Assembly (NCBI RefSeq): GCF_037975245.1
Contig: NC_092561.1
Location: 11,407,001-11,471,000, forward strand
Direction of reading: 5' to 3'
DNA from: Apostichopus japonicus
Lineage: Eukaryota; Echinodermata; Holothuroidea; Aspidochirotida; Stichopodidae
Length of the DNA: 64,000 nt
Below, one piece after another: positions 38,644 through 49,475 of this stretch. The notes under the pieces are model-generated. The model saw only the letters and a program-made list of their open reading frames with translations. It was not told the origin of the DNA and searched no databases. Every line of letters begins with the position of its first letter. Positions within the stretch are counted from its first letter, which is position 1. A program made the position numbers and the translations under genes.

Positions 38644-38700
38644 TCATTGGTTCCTCTAAATCACGTGACTTTGTTGTTCATTTTCATTGGGTGACGTCAG
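38644..38700 (-). promoter_or_regulatory. Compact promoter-like cluster: CCAAT, E-box, CCAAT, CRE
   Basis: ATTGG (CCAAT on the minus strand) at 38646 and 38686, palindromic E-box TCACGTGA at 38661-38668, and full CRE palindrome TGACGTCA at 38692-38699, all within 55 bp. These are sites for NF-Y, USF/MITF-type bHLH-ZIP factors and CREB/ATF. The minus-strand CCAAT orientation suggests leftward transcription, away from PIH1D1. Confidence 0.6.
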
Positions 38701-39640
38701 AGAAATCTCTGAAAAGATACAGGCTGTTTATACAAATATCTTGGTGCACTGACGCCTAATTTGGTAATCATGGTGATAGAACTTGCAAGTGCTAATTGAT
38801 CTGGAATATGACCGTCCTAGTTCAGAAACCCCAACAGGTTCTGTATTGAGTGGCTAGATGGGAGAGGAGGGGAGGTGTAGCTATTCTGGTCAATGTTCTG
38901 TGGTGTGAATTACCGCTTGTGGTCACACCCAAGTGTAGCTTATTTCTGTCACAAAATGGGATGGGGGTGGGTCTGATGGTTGTGGCGAGGGGGGGGGGAT
39001 CTCTTGAACCCTACCCTCCCAGCAGTTAATTGTGTTGGTTACGTCCAAAAATATTGTAAGTACGTTGAACGTTAATTACTGTTCTGCAATTCGAGTTATG
39101 ATGACTTTGTGAAAGCACTAGTCAACTTTAACTTCTAGGTTAAAATCTAAATCATCATGATGGGGAGTTGCAAACACCGATATGGCGCAGTTGAAATCAG
39201 TGGATTGTTCTTACAGTCAGCAGTATTGCACCCATATACGGTCAGGAATTAAGATGAATGGTCACCAATTAACAAATGTCAAAAAGCAACTAACTTCCAT
39301 TCAAACCGTCGTCACTCACACCGAGATGAGACCAATTCTGGTGACCGGTTCACTGAAAGGAATTCAACTGATATGTGTACATTGTATTTTTTAAGAACAT
39401 GTAACTCCCTATTTACCTTTCATTGCAAGGAAATGATCATATCTATTGTATACACATTTAATCATATAATCTCGGCGTGCGATAATTTTTTCATTGATGA
39501 CGGCTGAAGTTTCGCGGCAGCCAAGGATGGAGTAATGATTTTGTCGTATTCTACCTAGGCTACTCTGACATCCGTTAATTTGTCCGCTAGTTAGTAAATT
39601 TCATTTTGCACCTTGACGAGCGTTGTATTTGAAGTCGAGA

Positions 39641-39703
39641 ATGACTGATAAAACTTTGCTTCATGCAGAGGAAGATTCCTTTCTTCAGCAGTTGCTTTTG
39701 AAT
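39641..39703 (+). CDS. PIH1D1: PIH1D1 exon 1
   Basis: 63 nt encoding MTDKTLLHAEEDSFLQQLLL plus Asn, ending at a gtgaga donor in phase 0. The acidic, Leu-rich start resembles the helix before the PIH domain of human PIH1D1 (RFEELLLQASKEL). An in-frame TGA shortly upstream and A at -3 support this ATG. Confidence 0.85.
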
Positions 39704-42700
39704 GTGAGAAATCAATGGTGTATTTTTTTCATGAATTTTAAGCTACTGTAGCCAGTAGGCTACTTAAACTTTAAAGGCTAGGCTATGTCAACCAGTACAG
39801 GTACTATTTGCACGATGATATACCGTAAATTCGCAATAGTAAGGGCATTAATGATGACGATCTCGCTAATTTTGTCAGAGATTGAGTTCAATCATTCCGC
39901 TATGTGATTTCATCAAGAGTTTTACCAGATACCGCAAAATATGTTAATAATCATACTTGTAACACGTTTGGAGTCAAACTGCTCAAAGCATGTGTTGAAG
40001 TTTACAGTAGTATAATTCCCCTAAATGGGTGGAATATTCCATCATAATTGATGTTTTCTTGTTTCACTGTTGTAATTTTGCCATTTCTATAAAGGCTTTT
40101 TAGAAAAATTTCTCGTACTAGTTAGAACATTGCACTACCCAATTACAGGTACTGTGCACAGTTTCCTATAGCCTTAAGTTAAAGTATTTCATTCCTTGAA
40201 ATTCGAAAATTTTACCAGTACACTGTTATGATGAAACCACAGAGGTGTGTGCAATTTCTCTAGCTGTGTAGCCAGTGCATTTGGCCAGAAGGGCTTACAT
40301 AAAAATGGCTAAATCTTGATTATTCTAACGGCAATAAAGAAGTTGGGATGGTTGATCACCTTATTGATGTGTTGAATAATGTTATTTCACCTATTTTTAG
40401 TTAATTTGTCAAAAATTGATTACTTGTGTTCTATGAAGATTCCTACTGTACATCATAATCACAAGAAAGAGTTTGTCAATTTGTTTGTTTACAAACGACA
40501 TTGCAATTTGTGACTTGAATCAGGCAATTGATTACCAGTTAGCAGGTTTTAACGCGAAACTTTACGCAAGTTTGCAATGAAGAAATTACTTTGGTATGAA
40601 TACACATTTTACATTACCAACTCTCAATGTGGAGAGAACATGAAAAGGCCTTTGCAGTATCAGAGATGTTAGCTTCCCACAAAATTCATAGATTGTCTCA
40701 AAGCATAACATTTTGTGATCAAATGATTGTTTTAATATTACGTGATAGTCTCAAAAACAGTTCAAGTGCATCTTTGCACCATGAACTGGAGAAATTTTTG
40801 CTTATCTCAGAGGGCTTGGATGCCAAATGATGCGATCTTTTCCATCGTTTTTTTCCCTTCATTTGTCTTCCATTTTTCTGTTTTGTAAAATAAAAACTGG
40901 TCATTTTTTAACTTAAAATGGAATAAAATGTGGAATGTTGATTATATCGGTCCATACTTCATAATTACATAATTTATCACAAACTGTCAAATTGTAATTG
41001 CCAGAAGGAGAATTTATTTTTTTAAATAAAACAATTAGGCTATTGAAGGCCTAGGCCATATAACTGATAAAACTTGGGCAGTAGTTTTGGTGGTGTAATG
41101 GGATAAGATTTTTATCTGTTTTTTTACAACCTTGCCTTAGTTTTTTAGCTAGAAATTTTCCAGAAAAAGAATTGTGGTTGATTGTTTTCAATCATTTGTA
41201 GGATTGACAGAAATTGTGGTTCTATTATGAAGTTGTTGGTTTTTTAAATGAAAGAAGGAATGATGTATATTCATGATGTGTCTTGTCACATCTGGCATAG
41301 GCCTAGTTTTATACTGCATGCTCAGTAAATTGAAACATTGTATGCACCAGCCATGTTGAACCTACAGTGAGTATGTAGACTTTTCACACATTACATTGAT
41401 CAATTTATCTTCAAATTAAGGCTAGATATCATAGTGGATCTTTGTGAGCAGTTCCATCAGTACACTTAATAGTGAATGTGAACCAGAGAGTTAGAGATAT
41501 ACAGTAGCAGAAACACAATGTTAGATGGGAAAGGAAAGAACCTGTCTGAAACATTTGAAGATGTTTGCTGTAAAATATTCAAATAAATCTTATTCACCAG
41601 AATAAACCAGTCTGGTTTAAGACTGTAAGCCTTAAGTGTGTTGCTTGAGCAAATCTGCATTGTATCTGTTTCAATATTATTTACATCCAGGGTGAAGTTT
41701 TTGGGAGGACGTGGGGGTTGGGGAGACAGCAATGTTGCAAATGCACTTGGTCATAACACAAAGACCGGTTACTGATCTTCAAATTCAGCTATGTTTCAAT
41801 TAGTTTTGTGTAATCGTAGTGTGGTTCATAATACACAATCTATTGTGATGGATTTTTCTTTTTCTTATTTTCAGTCTCCTGGCTCAGGAGAGATGAATCT
41901 TTTTCCTGATCAAACTGAAGATAAACCTCAGTTCACTATTGTTAAACCAGAACCAGGTGTTTGTGTAAAGACGAAGGACAATAAAGGAGAAAAAATATTC
42001 GTTAATATTTGTAAAACTTCTCAGGTAAATTTTGTCTTCAAATTGATCTATAGATACAAAAGTGACCTTTACCTAATTGGCTTTTCAGCAAGGTTGCACA
42101 TGGAATTGGAATGATTAAGATTTATGTGGAAGGAAGTCACATGAACACAAACTCAACTGATACTGTAATAATTAAAATGATCAATTTAGACAACTCTCCT
42201 GCAATAAGTATGGAAAATTCTATTTTTTTGTAATGTATCAAAGCCTTCACATCATTTAAGGACAGCCAAGGAAGCTGCCAAATTATGCCTTGTCATAACA
42301 ACAACAGTCAGTAAATCCATTAATATTTCAAGACTGATATCAAGGTAGCAATGTTTCTGGTAACTCTCTGTGCAACTTTGCAAACATATGTCAATTAAGG
42401 TTAACAAAAATGAAGCAAATTAAGAAATTCAATTGCACATAAAAAGAGCATGGAAACTCTCCATAAATGCTGATCTTCTTCAGTTTCCAATTAGTGACTG
42501 AGTGAAACCTTGCTTAATTGCTTGGGAATGTTGACCTCCATTTTCCAATAGTGTTTCTCCAATGTTGGTTAATGATGATAATTTGGGTTTTTATGTTGGA
42601 AATTATCAAGTCCTTTAAAAAAGCTTGAAAAAGTAGGTAGTATTTGAATCTTGCTTTCAACCTTTGTTTTATTTTTCTTTATCTGATTTAGCATATTTTT

Positions 42701-45700
42701 AAATAAACAATAGAAGTAATAAATTAAAATCTTAATTTCTACTGCACCTAACCTGAATAATCTGAGAATATTAGGTAACAGTACAGTGTTGCAATTAGAT
42801 ATGTAACAGACAAACACCAAACTTTTTGAGACATAACAATGTGTCTTGTTTCATCTTGTGGCTCTCTTTCAATTAGTAATTATATATTGTAGAGCCCTCT
42901 CTGTTTTGCAAGCTTGAATGAAAAGATATATTATAAGATAAGATATATTTTTAGTCCACCGAAAATTGCAAAGAAATGGAATTTGGGATATAAACTGCAT
43001 TATCAGCAAATGAGTCAATAAAGCTATACATTAAATCCATGTGACACAAATTTGTCTGTACTGGACTAAAGCCTTTATATCTCACTATTACATATTTATA
43101 GTGAACATTTATATCTATGTAATCATATTGATCTTTTAGTTCAACTTAGCATTTTCCATTTATGTGGGAATATTGCATGACTTGGTTAGAAATTAGAATG
43201 ATGCAAAGTTACCACCCAATGCATAATGCAAGTTAAAAGTACTCATTTATAAATGCTTTCTCTTGGAATGTTCACATTTTTTTTTCAATTTGAAGATGCC
43301 ATCACCAAAAGATATTACAGAAGAAGAGCTGGTGCAACTGCTAGATGACGAAGTACCTGATTATCGTATTCCAATGAGCATCGGTGAACCTCATGCTGAA
43401 CTTGACAAATGTAAGAAATATTCATCCTTAAATGAATTGGTTTGTGACAGATTATAATAATAATACTTATCAGCAGTTATTTTAATGATTCTTAAGCGAT
43501 CACAAATGTGGGAGAAGCCCGCAAAAGCTTATAGATTACAACTTACACGTCAGGTGGCTTCCAATTCAACATTTTAACTCAAATTTGGAATCTTTTCAAT
43601 TTAGAAAGTCATTTCAGATGGGAAACTGTAGATTGCTCTTGGATGAAAAACCCACCTTACTATGACCCGGCCGGGTATTGAACCCGGAACCTCCCGAATG
43701 CTTAGCCTCTTTGCTTCAAATGCAACCGCCTTTATCCACTTTGCCACAGCACAGTATTAGATAATTATGCCCTCAGAGGCAAACATATACACCCGCATAA
43801 TTTACATCTCATGTCTTTCTCATAATTTTTTATTTTCTTTATATTTTGAAGCTGAGCTCCATTAGGCCTGATCAGGAATCATTCAAAGGAAAGGAAGTTT
43901 TCTGCTTTTCAAGAATTTTATCTTTTTCTTTTGATCATTGCATCATTGCTTTGCGTTCAGCATCTATTACATAGTGATATCTTCATAATAATTTGTGTGG
44001 CCTTTTGATGTATTTGTGTTACCAACTGGAAAAAAAATGTGGGACAATGAAACTTTTCATAGGAGACATTACAGGATAATTCATGTCAGGCTGAAATGAG
44101 AAGGCCTTAAAGAAAAGAAATGAGAATGCCTTAAAGAAAACTGGCAGACTAACATACACTACTCTGAAGAGTTTTTTGAAAGGATTTCAGCATTTCTTTT
44201 TTGCAGGTTAACTTATCTTTACTTACGTATTATTTCTCTGGGTGGGAGCAACCGACATATGCCTATTCAGTCAAGCTCTACCTCTTTGCTTCATTTGTGG
44301 TAATAATCCCAATTTCCATTCACCATGCACAGAACTTGAAATAGAACCTCATCTCTATGGACAAAGTGTCAAGAGAGTTTACAAGTCATTCAAAGAGTTC
44401 TCTCCATCTCAAGAACCTTTGTCCTGCAGGAAAGTCACAAGAGAACTGACAAAATAAAGTTTTCCCTATCTGTTACATTCCATCACAATCTCCATCCTTC
44501 AAGCAACCATCTTCATATGCGCTACACCTCAGGTCAATGAGGTATTCCTGACATCCGATCATTGCCTGCAGATGCATCCCATTACCTGTGAGGTTTGCTT
44601 GTGCAAGCTTCTGTCCCACCATTAAGTTCTAGCTCTTCCTCTGTTCAGTACTTTCAAATTTTAGATTACTACCGGTGTGTGTATGGTACCTAAGGTCCAC
44701 ATATCAAATTTTTGATATGTAGAGGCTGTCAAGGACAATATGTAGATGAAACCAAGACAACTCAAGAAACAATTCTATAGCCACAGATCACAAGTCAACA
44801 CTTAAAAACAAACCTCCAGTTGGGCAACACTTCAACATTCCAACCCACTTTATATCCAACATGGTTTTAACAAAGCAATTTTAGGTAACAGCTCTGATTC
44901 AGTTTGCCGTAGGAGGGAAATATTGCAAATACAGCGCCTCGGCATCGTCTTCATCTCTGCACAGTTCATCTCCTGCAGCCCTGTTGCCTCTCACTTCCTC
45001 TCATTACAACCTTTTTTTAATTTTACTCCATTCAATGTTCCAGTTAAGTTGTCAGTCCACCTGTCTATATAATTCAGTCTGTTTTGTTTCAGTTTGCCTT
45101 TGAAGAAGATTCTACTAGGATCAATAAGTCAGGCCCTCTACCTGTTATATATTACTTATTAATAAACATTATTTCTTTTTCTTTCTTAAAGACATATCCT
45201 CAACAAAAATTGAGGTAATTCAACCAGAGTAAATATTTTTTTACCAAAATATACCACAATATACCATTTAAGATGATTGGATATCTGAACTACTTTCTGT
45301 AGATTTGGAAATTGCTTCTGCAATCATCTAGTTGACCCTACATTAAGTGTTATAATTTAGCACAAAAATATGTTTCAGTACTTTTATTGTTGTGTAGTTG
45401 TTGTATGAGGCATGCATATAAACAGTATGTCTTTTAGATGTTGGTGATAAATTCTTGCCTATTTTTTAATGTCTTTTTGCAGCTGGTAAGGGTTGTACTG
45501 CCTATGATGTGATGATCAGTGATGAGTTTATGGCCAAGATTATCAAGAGTAACATCTTCCATGGATTCTTCATGTCAGTTCTCTACGAGGGACTGGAGAA
45601 TAAGTTTGGCATCATGTTAGAGAGGAGTAAGTGGTTTGTTAATTTTAACTAAAGTTAATATTTCATTGAGCAATTGTAAAAACATGTTTATAATATAAAT

Positions 45701-47478
45701 TTGCTATAAACATACTGTACCTTCAAACATTGAGTTTGTTTGCAGGTTTGAGTGAATAGTGATTTTTTAATGAGCATCAACCAAGAACTAAGATTAACAG
45801 CAGTATTCCACATTGACTGAAGTCATTTTGAATGGAAACCCTTTTCATAAGTTACACTATAATAACAAATTATTCTAGTAGCTCTTTTTAATGTCCAAAG
45901 CTTTTAGGTCAGACATGGTTTGATATAAGCTGCTGTGCATTCACAATGTTGATAGAAGTATGAACTGTCTAATCTGTAAAACTTAAGAAATTTCAGTGGT
46001 GCAGAACAATAAAAAGGATCAGTTTGGTTGACTTTGTATCACATTTAATCATATATCATTCCTTTCTAGACATTTTATTCTGTTGGCAAGAACATCAGTT
46101 AGTGGTTGTTGTTCTCAGAAACTAAAGAGACAAGAAGAGCAGGGAATTATTGAATTGACTTGAATTTATTGTCCACAATTGGAAATTTGGCTTACACAGG
46201 TCATAAACGCAAAGAGAAAACAATAGTATAAGTATCAATAGACTGCGATACACATACAGTAATACAAACATATATATACAGCAAGTCCTACAAATAAGAA
46301 ACTTATCTTCTCACTTGTGAATTAAATATATGGATAGAATTAGGCACAAATGAGTATCTGTAGCAGGCCTTAAGTGTACGTTGTGGGCATAAATGCAGTC
46401 CAGAGCGGTTGTAAATGTAGTGCTCAAACAAGGGGTGTGTTGGGTCTTGCATGATTTCTTTCACTTTATGCAGACCCTCTTATGATACAAGCACTCTAAC
46501 AAAGGTAAGTGAACACCGATTACACGCTTAGCAACTTTCCTAGATTGCTCAAGCATCATCAATCGATTCTTGTAACCGATGTGAAGATGGTATCATGAGA
46601 TTATGAATGGGCCTGAGCTTCTGTATGAAAAACACACTTTGGAAGAACCTCTGTTGCATGAGAAAGAAAACAGGCATGTCAAGGGACAGAAGCTGAGGTT
46701 GTTTGCCCAACAAATAAAAGAGATAAAGCAGTGCATTAGCTGTTCATGTAACATGTTATTGGATAAGAAAATTACAAGTATATCTCGACAGTGTTAGATT
46801 TTAGACTTCTAGATCAGTAAATTTGGTCGCTGTGATGTCAAAGTGGTTTAATTCTGCCAATATCTGTTAATACTGAACTCACATCTTACTTGCTATCAGC
46901 TTAATGAAAGTTTGATATGTATACAGCAACCATCCAGCAAGCCTTAAAGGAGCAACCGTCCAGAAGCCTTAAAGGAGCATTCCTGAAGTTTAATTTCTTC
47001 TTAAGGATATATCTTGGTGGTGAAGGTGTCATGGTGGATTGGTGGTTAAATTGTCCATGTCCGTTGAAAGTGGTTATGTGTGATGTCATGCTTGTGCTTA
47101 AATTTCTCTCTGACCCTGTTGGTTTATTCCAAAAGGGGTACAGTGTTATCGAAATTGAAAGGTTTATCACTCAAATTTATAAACCCTTAACCACCAGACT
47201 GGACACAACTTAAGAACCGAAAATGTCTTGGAAATCTGCATGAACATCATATTCGAGCCAAATCCAAACCAAGAATCCTTGAGATGAGCCAGGAGGCAGC
47301 AGCTGCTGTAGATGAAAGGCAGACAAAGTCTCTGATATCTGAACTACCCAGTGAGGTATCCTCTGCGGCCCTCAGAGAGGCGGACAAGACACCTGAAGAA
47401 CCTGAGTGTGTGATCATACAAGAACCTAAGACAGGCTACCCAGAATTCCTTGTAGCAGAAGTGAAACTCCCCAAAGTA
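39641..47478 (+). CDS. PIH1D1: PIH1 domain-containing protein 1, exons 1-5 (C-terminus not in window)
   Basis: Five exons (39641-39703, 41875-42024, 43296-43410, 45483-45626, 47198-47478) join without any phase conflict into 251 residues. The PIH domain spans about residues 43-172: VKPEPGVCVKTK, GEKIFVNICKTS, ITEEELVQLLDD, RIPMSIGEPHAELD, GCTAYDV, EGLENKFGI and LKNRKCLGNL all match human PIH1D1 in order. Lys53 and Lys61 correspond to the two lysines that hold the phosphorylated DSDD motif of TELO2. PIH1D1 is the adaptor of the R2TP chaperone complex (RUVBL1/2, RPAP3), which with HSP90 assembles PIKKs, snoRNPs, RNA polymerase II and axonemal dyneins. Exon 5 ends in LVAEVKLPK, where the C-terminal CS-like domain begins; that domain was not found downstream in this window. 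The start has A at -3 and an in-frame TGA 27 nt upstream. Confidence 0.93.
41875..42024 (+). CDS. PIH1D1: PIH1D1 exon 2 (start of PIH domain)
   Basis: 150 nt, phase 0 at both ends, acceptor tttcttattttcag, donor gtaaat. It encodes residues 22-71 including VKPEPGVCVKTK and GEKIFVNICKTSQ, which match IQPQPGFCIKT and GKVFINICHS of human PIH1D1. Confidence 0.93.
43296..43410 (+). CDS. PIH1D1: PIH1D1 exon 3
   Basis: 115 nt, phase 0 in, phase 1 out, acceptor ttttttttcaatttgaag, donor gtaaga. It encodes PSPKDITEEELVQLLDDE and RIPMSIGEPHAELDK, nearly the human PADVTEEELLQMLEE and RIPMSLGEPHAELD. Its first codon is ATG but, given exons 1 and 2, that is an internal Met. Confidence 0.94.
43480..43755 (-). 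mobile_element. tRNA-derived SINE in PIH1D1 intron 3
   Basis: On the minus strand an A box, TGGCAAAGTGG (43746-43736), is followed by a B box, GGTTCAATACC (43684-43674), the RNA polymerase III promoter of tRNAs. Between them a GTTGC-ATTTGAA-GCAAA arm resembles an anticodon arm and a long variable arm follows, as in Ser/Leu tRNAs. Pairing is imperfect and about 180 bp of unrelated body follows toward 43490, so it is a SINE, not a tRNA gene. The 5' end is near 43755; the 3' limit is uncertain. Confidence 0.75.
44440..45160 (+). mobile_element. Decayed Penelope-like retroelement 3' part (GIY-YIG endonuclease remnant)
   Basis: Across shifted frames the conserved order of Penelope-like elements can be followed: GLLVQASVP (like LRDLLVRAK) at about 44605, CRGCQGQYVDETKTTQ (like CxxCxxQYVGET) at about 44725, PPVGQHFNIPTH at about 44815, RRREILQIQRLGIVF (like REREIFWIQRLGT) at about 44910, and finally a tail with SLPLKKILLGS at about 45094. 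Several frameshifts and stops interrupt it, so it is dead. Reverse transcriptase was not found; the copy looks 5'-truncated. Confidence 0.75.
45096..45134 (+). other. Hammerhead-like motif at the Penelope tail
   Basis: GCCT (45096), TTGAAGA, hairpin GATTCT-ACT-AGGATC, AATA, AGTC, AGGC (45131). Layout and both stems are the same as in the 3565-3603 motif; a T.G wobble keeps stem II paired. GAAA has decayed to AATA, so this copy should be inactive. Confidence 0.5.
45483..45626 (+). CDS. PIH1D1: PIH1D1 exon 4
   Basis: 144 nt, phase 1 in and out, acceptor gtctttttgcag, donor gtaagt. After the split Ser it reads GKGCTAYDVMISDEFMAKI, then YEGLENKFGIMLER, matching GQGCTAYDVAVNSDF and REGLEDKYNLQL of human PIH1D1. 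Confidence 0.94.
46140..46600 (-). mobile_element. LINE (non-LTR retrotransposon) 3' end in PIH1D1 intron 4
   Basis: Minus-strand frames, with one shift near 46480, read IGYKNRLMMLEQSRKVAKR, VIGVHLPLLECLYHKR, then EIMQDPTHPLFEHY, NRSGLHLCPQRT and YSFVPNSIHIFNSQ before a stop. The order 'DPxHPL .. SG .. P..RT .. SFVPxxIxxxN' is the usual C-terminus of ORF2 in many jockey/CR1-like LINEs. A short 3' UTR with acaataaatt (46180-46170) follows. A 5'-truncated, dead copy. Confidence 0.75.
47198..47478 (+). CDS. PIH1D1: PIH1D1 exon 5
   Basis: 281 nt; 2 nt finish the split Asn, then 93 codons to a gtgagt donor, phase 0. It begins WTQLKNRKCLGNLHEHHIR (human WRMMKNRPFMGSISQQNIR), continues KSKPRILEMSQ, a linker richer in Glu, Ser and Ala and longer than in human, and ends PEFLVAEVKLPKV (human DLLLAEVDLPKL). 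The acceptor (aacccttaaccaccag) has a weak pyrimidine tract but both the phase and the similarity require it. Confidence 0.88.
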
Positions 47479-49133
47479 GTGAGTTTGATATTTGTATTTT
47501 TATTTGGTTCCCCATTCTTGCAAGATTATAAGACAAGATTGAGGATATTATTTGATGTTTGAGAGGACAGAAATGTGAAGAAGATGAAGTGTTATTTTTC
47601 CAAATAATGTGAAGTAGCTAGCAGTGATGACTGCATTTAAATGTCAAATGTTTTCCTACCAAAACTGAAGAAACCTTTCCTTTTTGTATCAGACAAGTTG
47701 AAGTAGTTAAAACTATGTGTCTCTGCATTAATGCAGACCATCGGGAGATTTGCAGCTTTACTTATACAGGACACCACACAACCCTGGCATAGTCAAGCAC
47801 AGGTCTCAAGTTAAACTGTTATTGAATTAATGGGAATGATTAAACATACACTCAGGCAACTAACACCATTCTTTGAGGTCACAGGTAGAACTAATGAATT
47901 GATTAAAAGTACATTCAGTAACTGTCAGACCTTTCAAAGTACTCACTTTGGCTTCAAGACATCCTCAAGAGAAATCCAGGTTTTCTGACATCTTGTTAAA
48001 CAGTCATACAAGGTGATGACATGTAATCACACCAATATTAATAATCACCATGGTTACACAGAACAGAACCCAGGTGACACACAAGTTGATCTCATGTTGG
48101 GTAGTGTGATGCAAAGTTGGAAATATTGAGAAGAAGCAGATAGGCTGCACCAGAGATGGGCCTACATCTCCCAATGATGTGGTCAACGATTGGAGACACT
48201 GCCAATAGAAATTTAAAAAATACTGTTTAAAGAAAGGCAAACTGTTGATCTAAAGTTTTATAAATACTACAAGAAGTTGCTACAGACACTTAACCTAATA
48301 TCATCTATCCTTCCAAAAATTGGAATTCATTGCATGTTTACTTCAGAACATGTAAGTATCCAGTTTTGTGAGCAATGTAATGTTTTGCATACTAAATTTT
48401 GTAGTCCAATAATTGTGGCAGATGAGCCTTGTGTGATAAGTTGAACCGAGTTGAGCCTTAGTCATTATAGCTAGTCTGCCCTTTGAATTACTGCTCATAT
48501 CATGCCATTAAATTTCTCTTCTCATTGGAATCACCATAGATATTGAACTTTCATATTATTGTTATCATATCAAGGTAGTTACCAAGGTTATTTCCAGGTG
48601 AAAGTGTAGTTCAATGAAAAAAGGAATTCCTGTACATGAAGCTAAGGGATGCCATGTGAACTTATTAATATACAACAAGTAACACATGTATCTTAAGGCA
48701 ATGGAAACTGAACCAGTGAATTTTCTTGACAAAGTGATTTATGCAAATACTGTAAGACATATAAAAGCTATGTGACTGAAAGGATGTTTTTGTACTTCAA
48801 AGTTCAGCTAGTATGTAATTGACACTGACTGAACCCTAAATTTGTAGTGCTAGATTCACAAGGTGTTTATAAGTACCTATTCCAGAACTATATGCATATA
48901 AGAAAGGAGCAAAAGTAGTCTTTTAAAGCCATGGATAAGCTATCAGTTATATGCACCTTTAAGGAATTTTTTAGTAGCATTCTATTAGGTATATGTAAAA
49001 AACTCCATAATTTTTCATCGCCACAGTCCTAATGAGGGGATTTTTCATCCCATAGTTCAGGAGAAGTGAATTTTTGAACCTCATGCCAACTTAATCTAAT
49101 ATATTTTGAACAGTGGAGAACGAAGAGCGACTG

Positions 49134-49475
49134 TGACGTCACCGAGGCACTTCATTTTTGGGGCTGCTGGGACGAATCATTAGCAAACTACACTGTAGCA
49201 AGGAAAGTTCTGAAAGTAAAATAGTGATTAAGATGGAAATTTCTCGGTGAAGTTGCAAGTTAGCAATCTTTTGAAGAGTTAAAACATTCCAGAATTCCCT
49301 TACTCGGTTTTCTTCATAAAGTGTTGTTCACATATTTGTTATTTGAGCTATTTTTTTAATCACGGACATATGCGAAGTCTGTACACATTCCTGTGTATTG
49401 TATCAAGGCCAAGCTTAGAGAGAGATCTGATCGAGTCTGACCAATGTTCCGCACTGACGTCACATCTTGACGTAA
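49134..49475. promoter_or_regulatory. Cluster of CREB/ATF-type sites
   Basis: Full CRE palindromes TGACGTCA at 49134-49141 and 49455-49462 and a TGACGTAA half-palindrome at 49468-49475 in an otherwise AT-rich region. It could be an enhancer, an unannotated promoter or part of a repeat. No transcript is visible beside it. Confidence 0.35.

Noticed and set aside
43666-43755. Functional tRNA gene
   Set aside because: Acceptor and anticodon arms pair imperfectly and a SINE body follows; only the promoter boxes are well kept.
44242-44457. 71-codon frame before the Penelope remnant
   Set aside because: It may belong to the element's linker region but shows no conserved motif, so it is not called as a gene.
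46917-47213. 98-codon plus-strand frame ending just inside PIH1D1 exon 5
   Set aside because: It is in the wrong frame for exon 5 and lacks similarity; it is intron 4 sequence running into the exon.
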